From Schistocephalus solidus (Eukaryota > Platyhelminthes > Cestoda > Diphyllobothriidea > Diphyllobothriidae), in the NCBI GenBank assembly GCA_017591395.1, contig WEDG01011521.1:1-64000 (forward strand): 64,000 bases of DNA, in the 5' to 3' direction. Shown here piece after piece: positions 11,301 through 23,300 of the stretch (the stretch's first letter is position 1; each line of letters opens with the position of its first letter). A program made the position numbers and the translations under genes. Under the pieces are notes generated by a model. The model saw only the letters and a list, made by a program, of their open reading frames with translations, was not told the DNA's origin and did not search any database.

Positions 11301-14300
11301 ATCCATTCGTCGCTGAAAATTCCCCGTCTCTTTCCTGGTAGATACTCTAGCTTTAGCATTGTTGTTTTTTAATTTCCTCAGAAATCAGTTGGAACTAAGG
11401 CCTATAGGCGTAGACCGACTAGAATATCTACCAGAAAGCCCATGGGTATGCTTGGGGACACGCTGATGACTCGAACCCACTCGCAACCTTGACATGCAGC
11501 GGTCGAATATCTTCAACACACGTGTCTGGCCCTTAAGCCAATACCTGTGTTGCAAGTATGGTGTATCCGATAACCCCAATAGTTTAAACTGTCTGTGATC
11601 TCAGTGCCTAAGAAACAGTGCAAGCATGAATTGACATCACATTTTCGCCGATCATCACCCTCAGGCCTATTTCCCATGCAGCCTTTTACGCAGTTAGTTC
11701 AGTAACCGGTCTTTGGAATCCGCGGGAGATCTACTATGCACTGCTCATTTCTTAAGGTCGTTATCTACACCAATGTAGACTGGGCTGAAGGGCAAGACAG
11801 TGGTGGCTAAGCGCACCTTGTATATGACGCATGGGAAATTCCGACGCTCTCCCTAATCTGGTTTTAGCATGGGTTACTAGTCCTTGGTGGGGGTTAGTCT
11901 TTGCACGCTGTTTGGCCAGGTCACTGAACCGCATAATACTACCAAGAGGTGCATCCAATTTATGGGTTTGTATAACTTATGCGATGGTTTTTCTTGCGAT
12001 TAGGACCTCTTAAATCACTTGAAACTAATTCACACGCAAGTGACCGTCCCTGCACCACTATGCTGTGGAGCTTACGGTGGACGTCGTCAAAATCGGTGGG
12101 CAAACTGTCGGGCTACCAGTTCCTTGCATTTGCCTGGTAGTCCAGGCTGTTTCATTTTAACTCCTAGCTTGTTGCGTCTGCCACGTGAGCGATAAAGCAT
12201 TCAAAAAAGGGACGAAAAACCACGTCCTGTATTCTTTTCGACAGGTAAAACTCTTACTACAGCTGCTGTGTAGCCTGGGACAAGTCAGCTGATCGTTTGG
12301 GGTCACATGATTATTCACGAACTGCGGGCGTATGTGCACACCTGCTACAACAGCGATTGCTTCCCGTGGAGCTTCCGAAACCCAGAAATTAAACATCCCA
12401 GTCTACTGCTGCACTTACTGAGGGATTAGTGCGCGCTAACGTCATGGTAGCACGACGAGACCACTGCGCATACCACCTTCCGGAAATTGTAAGTAGGGGG
12501 ATGTTTTACGGCTACTGCGGCAGTTTTTCCGAGTGTCAGTAGTTTTACATCAGGAGATCGCATTCCCAGTCGCGGTTATAGTGTGAGTACTCGCACGTGA
12601 AACAGCACGTGACTGTTGTCAGCCGGGTGGACGTAGTTCGCCTCACCAACAGTTATTCATGTCTAACGGGTTACACGGATAGCCAGAAAGTGCAATCCTC
12701 ATTTCTGCTGTCGAATTTGTCGACTGTACAACCTCTGGAGACTTGTTTGTCGCTGAAAAGCCTCAAGTTGAAAGGAATGCCGAATCCGCTAGACACAGAG
12801 GTTTCTTCTAACGTTGGCATGCAGACTTCCTTAATCTGACAAACTAACATGAGCGTCTCTTGCCATATTTGCAAAAATGGCCAATTCGTCTGAAGGGGCG
12901 ACCTCTGACAAGAAAGGTCCGACAAATTCGGATGAAACATAAGACTATTCGAGTGCAGATTGCTTTTCATCGGGTGACGAAACCCGTTTGGAGACGTGTC
13001 TGGTAAAATTTTATAACTGGCTGCCATTTCAGGTCTAGAAAATACGCAGAGCTGCCAGTCTAATCGACATTACCGTGTCAACTTTTCAGAATTTCCATAA
13101 TCGCCTAAGCATTTTCGGGGACATACTTGTATGTGGAAAACTCAAAGCAGATTTTTCCTTAGCGGAAGTTAGGTTGACCAACTATTTGCCCTGCAACTGC
13201 GAGAATATTTTCGGTCATGTTCGATCGCCTTTAATTAATTGCAGCGGCCGACTCGTTTGTTATAAGAGCTCATGGGCAGACTGCTCAGGGCATATTGTTA
13301 GTCAGCTGGAGTTTAACTTCTAACTTGAGGTGAAGCCCGTACGTATATTTTGTCGCTATTGTTGCCTTTCGACAAGACTGTCGTCTGACGCCTTGGTGCA
13401 GTTATCGCTGTCGCACACTAGCAGTATGGAGGTAGCAACTTTTCATCCCAAATCTTTGCTACGGCAAGCACTTGGCCCTCATCGCGAACTTTTGGATGAA
13501 ACACGACCTGTTATTTGCCCTGTGCTTGATCCGTGCGAGACACTGTTTCCCCTGCATAAGGTACTCTACGCCTACGGTGAAGCGCCAAGCACACCACTTA
13601 CCCGAGTCATATTTTATCGTCCTTCTGAGTGCCCGCAATTTTGCCGTGAGTCAGCAAAAGACAACACCTTTGGATGTACAAATGAACGTGGCTTCCTTTA
13701 TGTAAAAAAATTTGTGTCAAGGAACGTCTAGCAAATCATGTTCTGAACGCCTGTCCGTGGCACCTTGTGCACCTTAGCTTCAACTTCTTGGCCTCCGAGG
13801 GCTCAGTCAGGTGCTCAGCGTTCCACTGAAGGGCTCTCGCGCAGTTTTTCCGTTGGAATCTCCATTTATGCGAAGACGTTTAGCACTTCCTTGAAGGGGT
13901 ACCGGGGTGCTTACCATTCTAAAGATGTGGTAACGTTTATAACAACGCTGGTTTTCATTTGAATATAAAAATACTTACATATTGCTTTTCTTAGGGATTG
14001 TGATTCACCCGGGCTTCTGAAAGTATCCTCCGAAGAAATCTGGCATGCCGTCACGTATTAAATCTGACTAAATTACGGCCCTTGCTTACCAGTATTTCAG
14101 ACGCACCTTGATAATTTTTTTTCTGTTTTCAATATTTCAGTCTATATTAAAAATATTTCAGTGCCCATTATGTTTAGCAAGTACCACCCTTCCTGTAAAC
14201 GAATTTGAGGAAATTGCCCTGAGCCTTTGCCTTATTTCATTATAATTAAATGATTGATTCTAGAATTGTAAAGGTTACGATCGCAGTAAGCACCTTTTTC

Positions 14301-17300
14301 ACACGTTTTGAGATCAGGCACCTGCTTTCCCTTTCCATTCCAAGAATATTATCATCCACACTGACCTTCACATCTGTCAGCCTGTAGAGAATCCTGCCGC
14401 AGTATTCCCGCGAACGCCATCTATTGCTTGAAAACTTCATACAATAATTTCTCTCACTTTTTCATCCACTGACAGAGGTAGATTTGGTCTTACCGTTTAA
14501 ATCCTAGCCTACTTTGTCCTCGTTTTTAGTTTTCTAACTCCAGTGGTCTCATATCCGGTAAGTCGCCTGTTCATCTTGCTGTTACATCTTCTACTTTATA
14601 TCGCTGGTTTTACTCTGTCCATTAATTCAAATTACAGAATGCATTGCGCAAGGTCAGCTACTGCGTCTAGTCCCATACCTAGCTTGCCTCACTCCGACTT
14701 ACCTGTGTTATATACTGGGTGAAGGACGCGATGACGACCTCTATCCAACACTGATTCAGGGCTGCAACCGCATCTTAACCTGTCGCGGACTCCTAGAAAA
14801 CCATGGCCTAGAGGCCTACCAGCTCCCGGTAGAAGATAATTCTTGGGGCCGAGATTCTGACTCAAGGGGCCATTATGACAAGTCCGAGACCAGCATGCGC
14901 CTAACCCGCATAGATGTTGATCCACTCCCTGCGCCCACTTTCAATTCTTCACCTTGACACTCTTGTCGCTAGACGATTCATTAATGTGGCAAGAATTAGT
15001 ATGGGAGTTATGCATAGAAGAGCCATTTTAAGCAAACAGATTTTGTACAAAAACACAGTTTTTAATGTGAAAAATACAAGCTACCACCCTACTGATATTG
15101 CTTTGTATTCACGCGTCGTATTTTGACTGCAAGGTAGCCAATGGGGATGGCGTGTTCTTCTTTGCGTGTTCTTTGGCGTGTTCTCTTATGCTTGTGTCAG
15201 AATTCTTATTGCAAACTTTTGGAGGTCATTCTGAGAACGCATGCTCATATTACGGAAATCCTCTCCAGCTGACAGCATTTACTCGTAGGTATTTTTTTTA
15301 CCGCGACTCTCCAGTGTTTGCTACAGGCCAAACAGAGTAGCGTGCTGCAGCGGGAAATTAATTTGGAGTGATTATTTCGAGAAAATTCGCCCACCTCAAG
15401 AGATGAGTACGAGTTATTGGGAAGAAGTAGACGCAATCGATGGAAGAACTTTATTTTCCTATCGTTTCAACAGCAACAGAGGCCCTTATCTGATGCTGTC
15501 TCCGACAATAGCTTCGAGCTGGAATCTGAAACGTCAGGTGAATAAAGTGCTTTTTTCAGTGACTGCGTCTGCTATCTCTTCTCATTTACTTCCTGGGACT
15601 TGCATTTTCGCTTGTTCTCTTCCGCTCACCAGGCTGAGTACCGTAGCAGATCAATATTTGTCTCTACCGTTTCAAGAAGATGTCGTCACATCGACTTCTG
15701 GGGGTACACAGAGAACTGCGTGGGAAACTCAACGTCCATGCCTGAGACTGCAACTCCTTATTAACTTAACACCTTTGCCCCTTGGGCTCGACGTGGAGGG
15801 TTTTAGAAGATAATTTGTAGATTGAACACCTGCCCTTTTTGATCTAACCAAATCGAACCCGCGTCTGTATAGTTTTTTTAACCTGAGACTCACATATAAT
15901 AGTAGTGCTTGTGCAAGTCCCCACTGTGGAAGAAAATATAGTTATTTCTTAGGTGCCAGTTCTGGCGGAGGAAGTAAATGCGGGATTTGGGCCGCATTTA
16001 ATCACTAGTAGGTAGACCGCGAGGGGGTCTTCTAGTAACTCCTAACCAACCCCCTGTCATTGGTAGTGTTAGTCAACTTAACTAATTATGGTGGGAGGGT
16101 TTGAGGAAAACCAACGGCGGACCGTGTGGTCATTGGCTTGACCTATTGAAGCACGCTGTTTTGCCCTCGTACAGAGGGCTAGCGCCGACATCTGACTAGA
16201 CAGGTTCTTTTGGCCTCCCCCCGATACGCATGCCCCCTTACATGCGGATATCAACCCCTACCTCCTCCTCCTCCTCCTCCTCCTCCTCCTCCTCCTCCTC
16301 CTCCTCCTCCTCCTCCTCCTCCTCCTCCTCCTCCTCCTCCTCCTCCTCCTCCTCCTCCTCCTCCTCCTCCTCCTCCTCCTCCTCCTCCTCCTCCTCCTCC
16401 TCCTCCTCCTCCTCCTCCTCCTCCTCCTTCTCGTCCTCCTCATCCTCAGCCCACATTATCACCCTTTCTATTCCGTTTTCTCCCCCTTCCCATCAAACTG
16501 TCCGTCTTTCGTTTGTAAAACGTACATACTCGATGATGAGTGACTAGGAAGGCTCCTTATTCTGCACATGCACATTTATTAAACTTCGATGGGACTCGTT
16601 GCAGGAAAGTCATCTTTCAAAATGCATTTTAGGTTACTTACGCTCTTTTAAGTCCTGTTGTACGCATTTTCCATACCATAAAATGTTTAACCATGTCCTT
16701 CATTTGCCGAAATTCGCATGAAAGATCGCCTTCAATCCACGGAAGAGGACCTGGAGGACTGTCGGAAGTCACTTTCAAAGTGCGACTCACAAGTGCATAG
16801 TCAGTCAAAAAGTGAGGCATCTTTTTCCTTCTTTTTTGATACTGGAAACTCGCTCCATCCACCACTTCCAAATATTTCGCTGGAAAATGAGACAGGCACA
16901 GTGTGAATCCCAACTCTGGCCTGGTTTTGGAGGAACCATAAATTCGTCTCAGACGGCGACGGCTTCCCGATGGCTTTGGGGAGTATTTACCTATACTATA
17001 AAACTGCGGAAGAAGTGATAAGCATTTGTTGCACTCGCGTTTCACAGTTCGTTTGCCTTATTTCTGCCATCATAAAGCATCCGAAGACCTTTCTAAGCGA
17101 AATTATTTTATCAGGGAATGATTTTGATTCCATAAAATTTCCCTCAACTGAATGACGATTGTTGTTCGATAACGATATCATTTCGATAAACGTTCATTAG
17201 CCCTATAAAACTATGTAATTTGGAGAGAAATATGCGAAAACGCATTAACTACCTGCTAAGGCGATTTTTACTCCGTTTTTACAGCCCGATCTTCTACGCT

Positions 17301-20300
17301 CAGGGGAAGTTCATGCAAGCCGCACTGTCACCATGGCCTAGTTTTAATTGCCTGATTGTCAGCATGTAATTGTAAGCTGGATAATTGCTTTCACTGGAAT
17401 GTGCGTTATGAGAGTCAGACCCGGATCTCTTTCACTCCACACTGAATGTCCCCAATGAGCTGGTCATCTTTCTCCTGTAATTTTCCTCTCTGACCTATCG
17501 CTTGACTCCGCACACTGACACCGAGTTTTCTACTAATATCCAGTGAAAACAGGTTCAAATCAAAGTCATTGTATTTTGACAACATCGTGATTGTTTTAGA
17601 GTTGAGGAAATTCCCATTAAAAAATTCAAAAGAAAACTCGGTGAGCATACGCTAGCTTAAGAAGATACGACGAAAATGACTGGAAAGCAGCCTTATACAG
17701 GTGGAAGAACTAGGGCGTCATGTATGCCAACGTGCAGACATACTAGACCGGTTGGACGAAAACTATAGACAGAAATTTGGGAAATATGTGCAATCCATTA
17801 CGGAAAAACGCGGAGAAATAAAGATGGCTTCTTTTCTACGGAGCATACACGAAGGCACGCCACGATCGAAACTTCCTGAAGACCCAAGTCGGTACGTACA
17901 CAATTATTCATCTACGTCGATCGAAGCCTTATCACCTGGCCCTAAGCCTTGCTGCCCCCGTCAGAAAGCCAGCCAGTTAGAGCTAGAAACACAGTTCGAG
18001 AATCTCCTGAATCAAACCCACGACCTTCAGCCAGTTTCTGCAGAGAGCGCACAACACCTTAAGTCTACGTTAGTTACTTGCTTTTATCAATACTTGAATA
18101 ATGGCCGGAAATATCGAGGCTTTTTAATGAAGTCACAAATGGCATTTGTCCGAAGGATTATAAGACACCTATTATGGTTAGGAAAAGGTAAACTAAAGGC
18201 CATATTCTCGCGCATATGGTGGACACGAATCATCGTGTAGATGCCAAAGAAGCCGTCCGGGTGACTTATAAGGTCCCCTCAAGCTGTTCAAAATTCCTCG
18301 GACAGCGTCTGTTATCTGCAACAAAAGCGGCTGCAATCTAACTATGTAAACCGGTCCTGTGCTTCCAAAAGATCTTTATACTGGTGCCGCAATTACCGTG
18401 GCCGGAAGCCACCAATTCCCCCGCCCGCATCTAATTGCCTGTCCCGGCGGCCGACATTTCTCTGAAGATGATGAGAAAACGGACCGCAATTTTGTTTATT
18501 TTCCCCTCCTCCGCCCTAACAACCGTACGATTTGTTCTACTTACCCGCATATTTAACTTAGTTACACAGTGATATAAATGTAAAGGCCTGACGAGAATTT
18601 ATCGCAAGCTAACGTATGCTCATCAAATTGTCTTTTGAACATCGTGCTCACCGTCTTCCGTGCTATGCTAACATTTTCTCGAATTTCACACCTGATCGGA
18701 CATTTCTCATGATTCTTACCATCGGTGTTCTACTATAGCGTGCTTCCTGCCTTACTAGGTGCCCATCTAAAACCAGAATCCGCTTTAAAATATGTTGTCT
18801 TTATTGAGAAAATTAGAACAAGTTAAACAACAAACACGTTTTTTAAAGTTGCGTAGGATAGCTACGAAGGGGTCGTCATCTTCTTTTAAAACACGCCAGA
18901 AATGTTTTTCCAGTTGCCCCTGAAGTAAATGCTTTGGAACTCCGTGGTTCTTCAAAATCTGAATTTTGCTGTCTAATCTAGGTTAGCTGGGGGTGCGCAC
19001 CTGTATTCGTATCAACGCAATTTCCCTGGTGATTGACGGTTTTGTGATCTTAACCCACTTGATTAATTCGTCAATAAAGTAACAATCCATGAGCATGTAT
19101 TGTTGGACCTGCTTCTACTTCGCATTCAGTTATAAACCTTACCGTCGCAGCACCTCGGTTGTGTATGTAGAAGTACCTAAAATTGATATCCTGACACAGT
19201 CCCATAGACTCATGTACCATCAATGCATGAGCCGTGGTTCCGATATTTCTGTACTCGATCGCCATCGTTTTATTTGGCAGGTGCATCTCTTCCTAAAAGG
19301 CGGCCATGATTTGGTTACGGCGCCTTGAAAATCTGGCCTCGTCGATTTGTATTGGGCTTTCCGGTTTTCTATTCAGCTTTCCTCTCCTAGCGACGAATAC
19401 AGTTTTGAAGCCGACTTTCGTGCAGCAATCAAACCAGTCAACCCCAGCATTTGGGGATCTTTGGTACTTCTGGCAGTGGCCTTCTGTTGCTCCAGAGATA
19501 AAGTAACTACAATTCCCACATAGTTTAAGTGGAGTCTTCCGTTCAACGCACAGTAATGAAAGAAGTCGTTCCCCTTTCTTACTGATTGAACAGACTGGCA
19601 ACCCTTTATTCTGCATAACCATGCCGACACGTTCTGGTCACGGATATTATTGTTCGTGAACATCATCTGCCAATCGGACTTGCGGCAACCTTTTGTCTCT
19701 ACTAAAAGACCATGTTGGAGGAGATATCCTGACGTCGTTCCTTCTCTGTGCACCACTTCAGTATAAAACTCTCATAATAACATTTCGTGGGGTATGCTCA
19801 CGCGTTTGTACACTCCTTCTGAATACAGTTCTTAGTTGTGAACTTGATGAATTATCAGGGACACACTTTTACCTAAATTTCGCCCCTCATCTCATTCCTG
19901 TTGGCTTCTCCACAGGTCTTGCCACAGCCAATGATAAATTGCACTCCTCCGACTCCGCTCTCACCAACTGTCTTAGAACGCTGAATTGGCGCCAGGAAAA
20001 AATTGAACAGTACAAGACTAGTAAGTCAAATCTGCTTGGTATAACCGTCTTTCTAAGTATCTAAAAGGGGCAACGCACACTGAAAGTTCTCAAGGCTCTT
20101 CCACTCTTCACAGCCAGTCGTTAATTGACTGGCCTTACGCAAAATCATCTTTGCCCAAGTAACTCAGCAGACAAGCCTAATGTGGCCTTCCTAAATCTGC
20201 GTCAAAAGTGGATAGGGAAAACTCTGTATGCAGGCATAATAATGAAGGAGGTCTGAGCTTCTGCATGTCAGTGCCTGGTTATCCTAACGATTCACAATGC

Positions 20301-23300
20301 TCCTTTCTTTTATCTCCCTCCATCCATTTAAAGGGGAGCACATTGGCTGCTCCTTTTTTCTCTTCCCTCCTCTTTCACCTGAGAGGTAGTGTTTTTATCT
20401 GCCATACATGACTACTATGCGATCAGGTGGGATTGGCACCGAAATTTTTAACGGACGGGTAGAATCCACGCTGATGCGTTTGTGTCTAGCATTTTGAGGA
20501 CTTGCGAATGCCACATTTGTTCACTGTTTTCTCCTTCTGATAAACCTTTTAGTACTCTGTTATTCGCTGGTTGTCTAGAGTGATTTACCAGCTTTTACTC
20601 CCGTTTGCAGTCCTTGAGACTGCATAATGCAAACTGGACCAAAATCTTGTTACCTTGAACAATGAGGTCAGAACTACACAGAGTGAATTTTTTAACCATC
20701 AAAATTACAGTTTTTAACAAAAACCCAAAGTTCTGAAGATGATGCTGAAGAAGAACAAGAGGGCGGCTAATACGGAGGCAATGTTCGTTTAAATTTTCCG
20801 ATGAATTTCTGAGCTGTTGATTTTGCTTGCTGTGCGGGCGTGAGGTCCCTGGCCAAGGCGGAACAGAATGCCTGTGTCCTTTGAAATCAGGCAAGGTCGG
20901 TGAAAAGTTCTTCCATGTGGCTTTAGATATTGCGAATTTATGTTACTGAAGTGGGTTTTCCTGGTTCAATTGATGCAACAGTAAACTCAGTAAACAATCG
21001 CATATCTGTCAGGTCTATCTAGCCCACATTTCATTCGGGTGTGAGTGTTTGACGCAGACGACGATCATGACTGGGTCAAGTGTAGTCATCCCAGTTGGTA
21101 GAAACGTCGCGATTATCCTTGGAGGGAATCGGAACGAAATTTACGGGACACGTAGCACTTTGACTCGCTTAGCCCATATTTCGGTACTGGTACTTCTTTT
21201 CAGTGATTTGATGTTTTTATATGCCTCACTCTAGACATGGAACAGCTACAGGAGAAGCTGAAGACGACTACTGCAGCAAACGAGCGAATGCAGAAAACAC
21301 TCATTGAACTGCAGAACAAGGTCATAAAATACCAGGAAGGTTAGTCCCTCCCGCTTTGTCACAATTGCACACCTAGCTTTTACCCTTTTTACTAGTCCAC
21401 TTAATCTGCACACCACCAAAATCGGTGCTGCAGTTTTGATGCACAACCTCGCAATCCTCTAGGTCTTCTGCACTTGCATTGCTTGTCGGTGGTCGGGGTC
21501 ATAATCTCCTGCCCTTTTGTTATTGTTGGCCTCCTCACGCAATGTCGGTTACCTCCCTGCATACCCTGACTATATACAGCCCGCAACTGCTATCAGGAAA
21601 TGTTAGGCGAAATTATCAGGTGCTTTTTCGATTAGGAAGGATGAGGGGTTTTTAGATCGATCGGTATGAAGGTGGCGTGTGAAACAGGTCAGGAAACAAA
21701 AGATAGGTCAGCGAGTAATACGGCATCGGTGGTAATAGGATTTTTATGGATGGGATCAAATAAAGAACAGGAGAGCAACAACGTACTCACAACCCTACCC
21801 GTTGTTTTCCTTAGGGTTGGCATTCGTTGCCGGGTTAGTAGGGTCGCACAATAGATTTTTCCACGACAAGAGTGTGAATTGCGAGATCCGGTGGTTTTAC
21901 CTCATCCCTAGCTGACCTAACCCACTTTTCTTCGGACCCCTGATGGCAGTATGAATGAGGCCCGCTCTGCGCAATTCTACATTAGCAAAGAAAAACGGAT
22001 GCCTTTTGAAAATATCGGGGCGTCCTAATAGTCGCCGTTAGGAACGTTGCCATTTGACGCGATACTTCTGCCCTCCTACCGCCGACGAAATACTGTGCGA
22101 CCCTACTAACCCGGCTACGAGTTATAACCTTAGCGAGTACAATGGATAGAGTTAGGGTTACGTTGGCATGTAGTGCGGTTGCGTACTACACGCTGGACTA
22201 TCCTTTGTTTCCTGAGTTGGGTCGCATATTACGTTCTTGCAGATCGATCATTATGTGGCAAAATATCATGTTAATTTAGATATCACAGGATGTCATCTTT
22301 CGAATGCACGTCTTTTCGTCCGCCTGAAAATACAGCATTAAATAAAATTGGTTACTGAAGTAGCATGCCCTCTTTCTATTGATTTCCCTTATATATTCAA
22401 TTTTTTTGATAGAAAATGTGAGTAAAATATCCTTTCCTGTACTCATAGGATAGCAAATCGCCTCTTCAAATATTTCTCCTGAAGACAAATTATATTTTGG
22501 CCTTAAAACAGTTTCTAATTATGAGATCTTTTAAGACAGTATAACGTCCATTCAAATCGCATCGTATCTGTTTATTTATTAATGCCCCTCACAAAGTATA
22601 AGAGATAGCCCATATACATTAAAACAATTTTCTGTGCACTATATGCTATCTTCTTAATTACCTAGAAGAAAAATGTTATTCCTTGTAGAACTTGTAGACC
22701 TAAAACTCTAACACCAATACATGACAAACCGGGCTGAAAATAATTCGGAGATTGGAAGACTTTTTTGGAACTTAAATATTATCTTCCTCTGAGTATCACG
22801 TTTGAATAAAATGTGATTTGCTATGAAACGAGCATAAGAAAGAATTTTCTACTTAAGTTTTCTATACAATATATTGAACTTTATAAGGGCATCGAAAATC
22901 GATAGAAAAAATGTATATTACTTAAGTATCCATCTTTTTTTATCCGGCGAGGGTCTTTCGTGCGGCATTCGGACACCAGCATCCTCTCTTGTCTGAAATA
23001 GTTAGGGCTTATGCTCCAAGATAATGTTACAGTCTAGTTTAAGTAATTCTTTCTAATCTAATTTCCAAATTTCGGTTAACGTTTCCTGAGATCGTTCACC
23101 GAGTGTATGTCTGCCAAACTTACGTATCCGATGTCTAGCGGTCTAAGCAATTTGGATCACCGTGTCGGTGGCTTTCAGCACCGGAAGGGTAATGCCAAAA
23201 TATTCGACCTAGAAGGACATCTCAGTTTATTGTAAATTGCGAAAAAGGGAGGGCTATACTTATATTTTATGCATCTAAGCGTAAAATATAAGCCAGTGCA

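Noticed and set aside
13033..13075. Possible exon after TGGCTGCCATTTCAG encoding LENTQSCQSNRHY.
   Set aside because: The only phase-compatible donor (GTGTCA) is poor and the gene model is complete without it.
15401..15537. Candidate gene 1 exon encoding DEYELLGRSRRN to FELESETS, with a linking 14-nt microexon at 14544-14557.
   Set aside because: Phases could be made to fit, but the 3' half aligns block by block with PLE termini at 24.6 and 49.4 kb, and exon 7 joins exon 8 without it.
16210..16547. Poly-Pro, poly-Ser, poly-Glu and poly-Arg ORFs on both strands.
   Set aside because: They are pure translations of the (CCT)56 microsatellite.
17281..17358. Strong acceptor TCCGTTTTTACAG followed by short open frames.
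   Set aside because: All three frames hit stops before an acceptable donor.
17701..18238. A 179-codon ORF first considered as a gene 1 coiled-coil exon.
   Set aside because: The RYVHN..S, LSPGPKP and QFENLLNQ pattern is that of Penelope-like proteins, and its phase does not fit the exon chain.
19693..20064. 123-codon plus-strand ORF overlapping gene 1 exon 9.
   Set aside because: It uses a different frame from the supported exon; upstream it is the complement of the Merlin relic.
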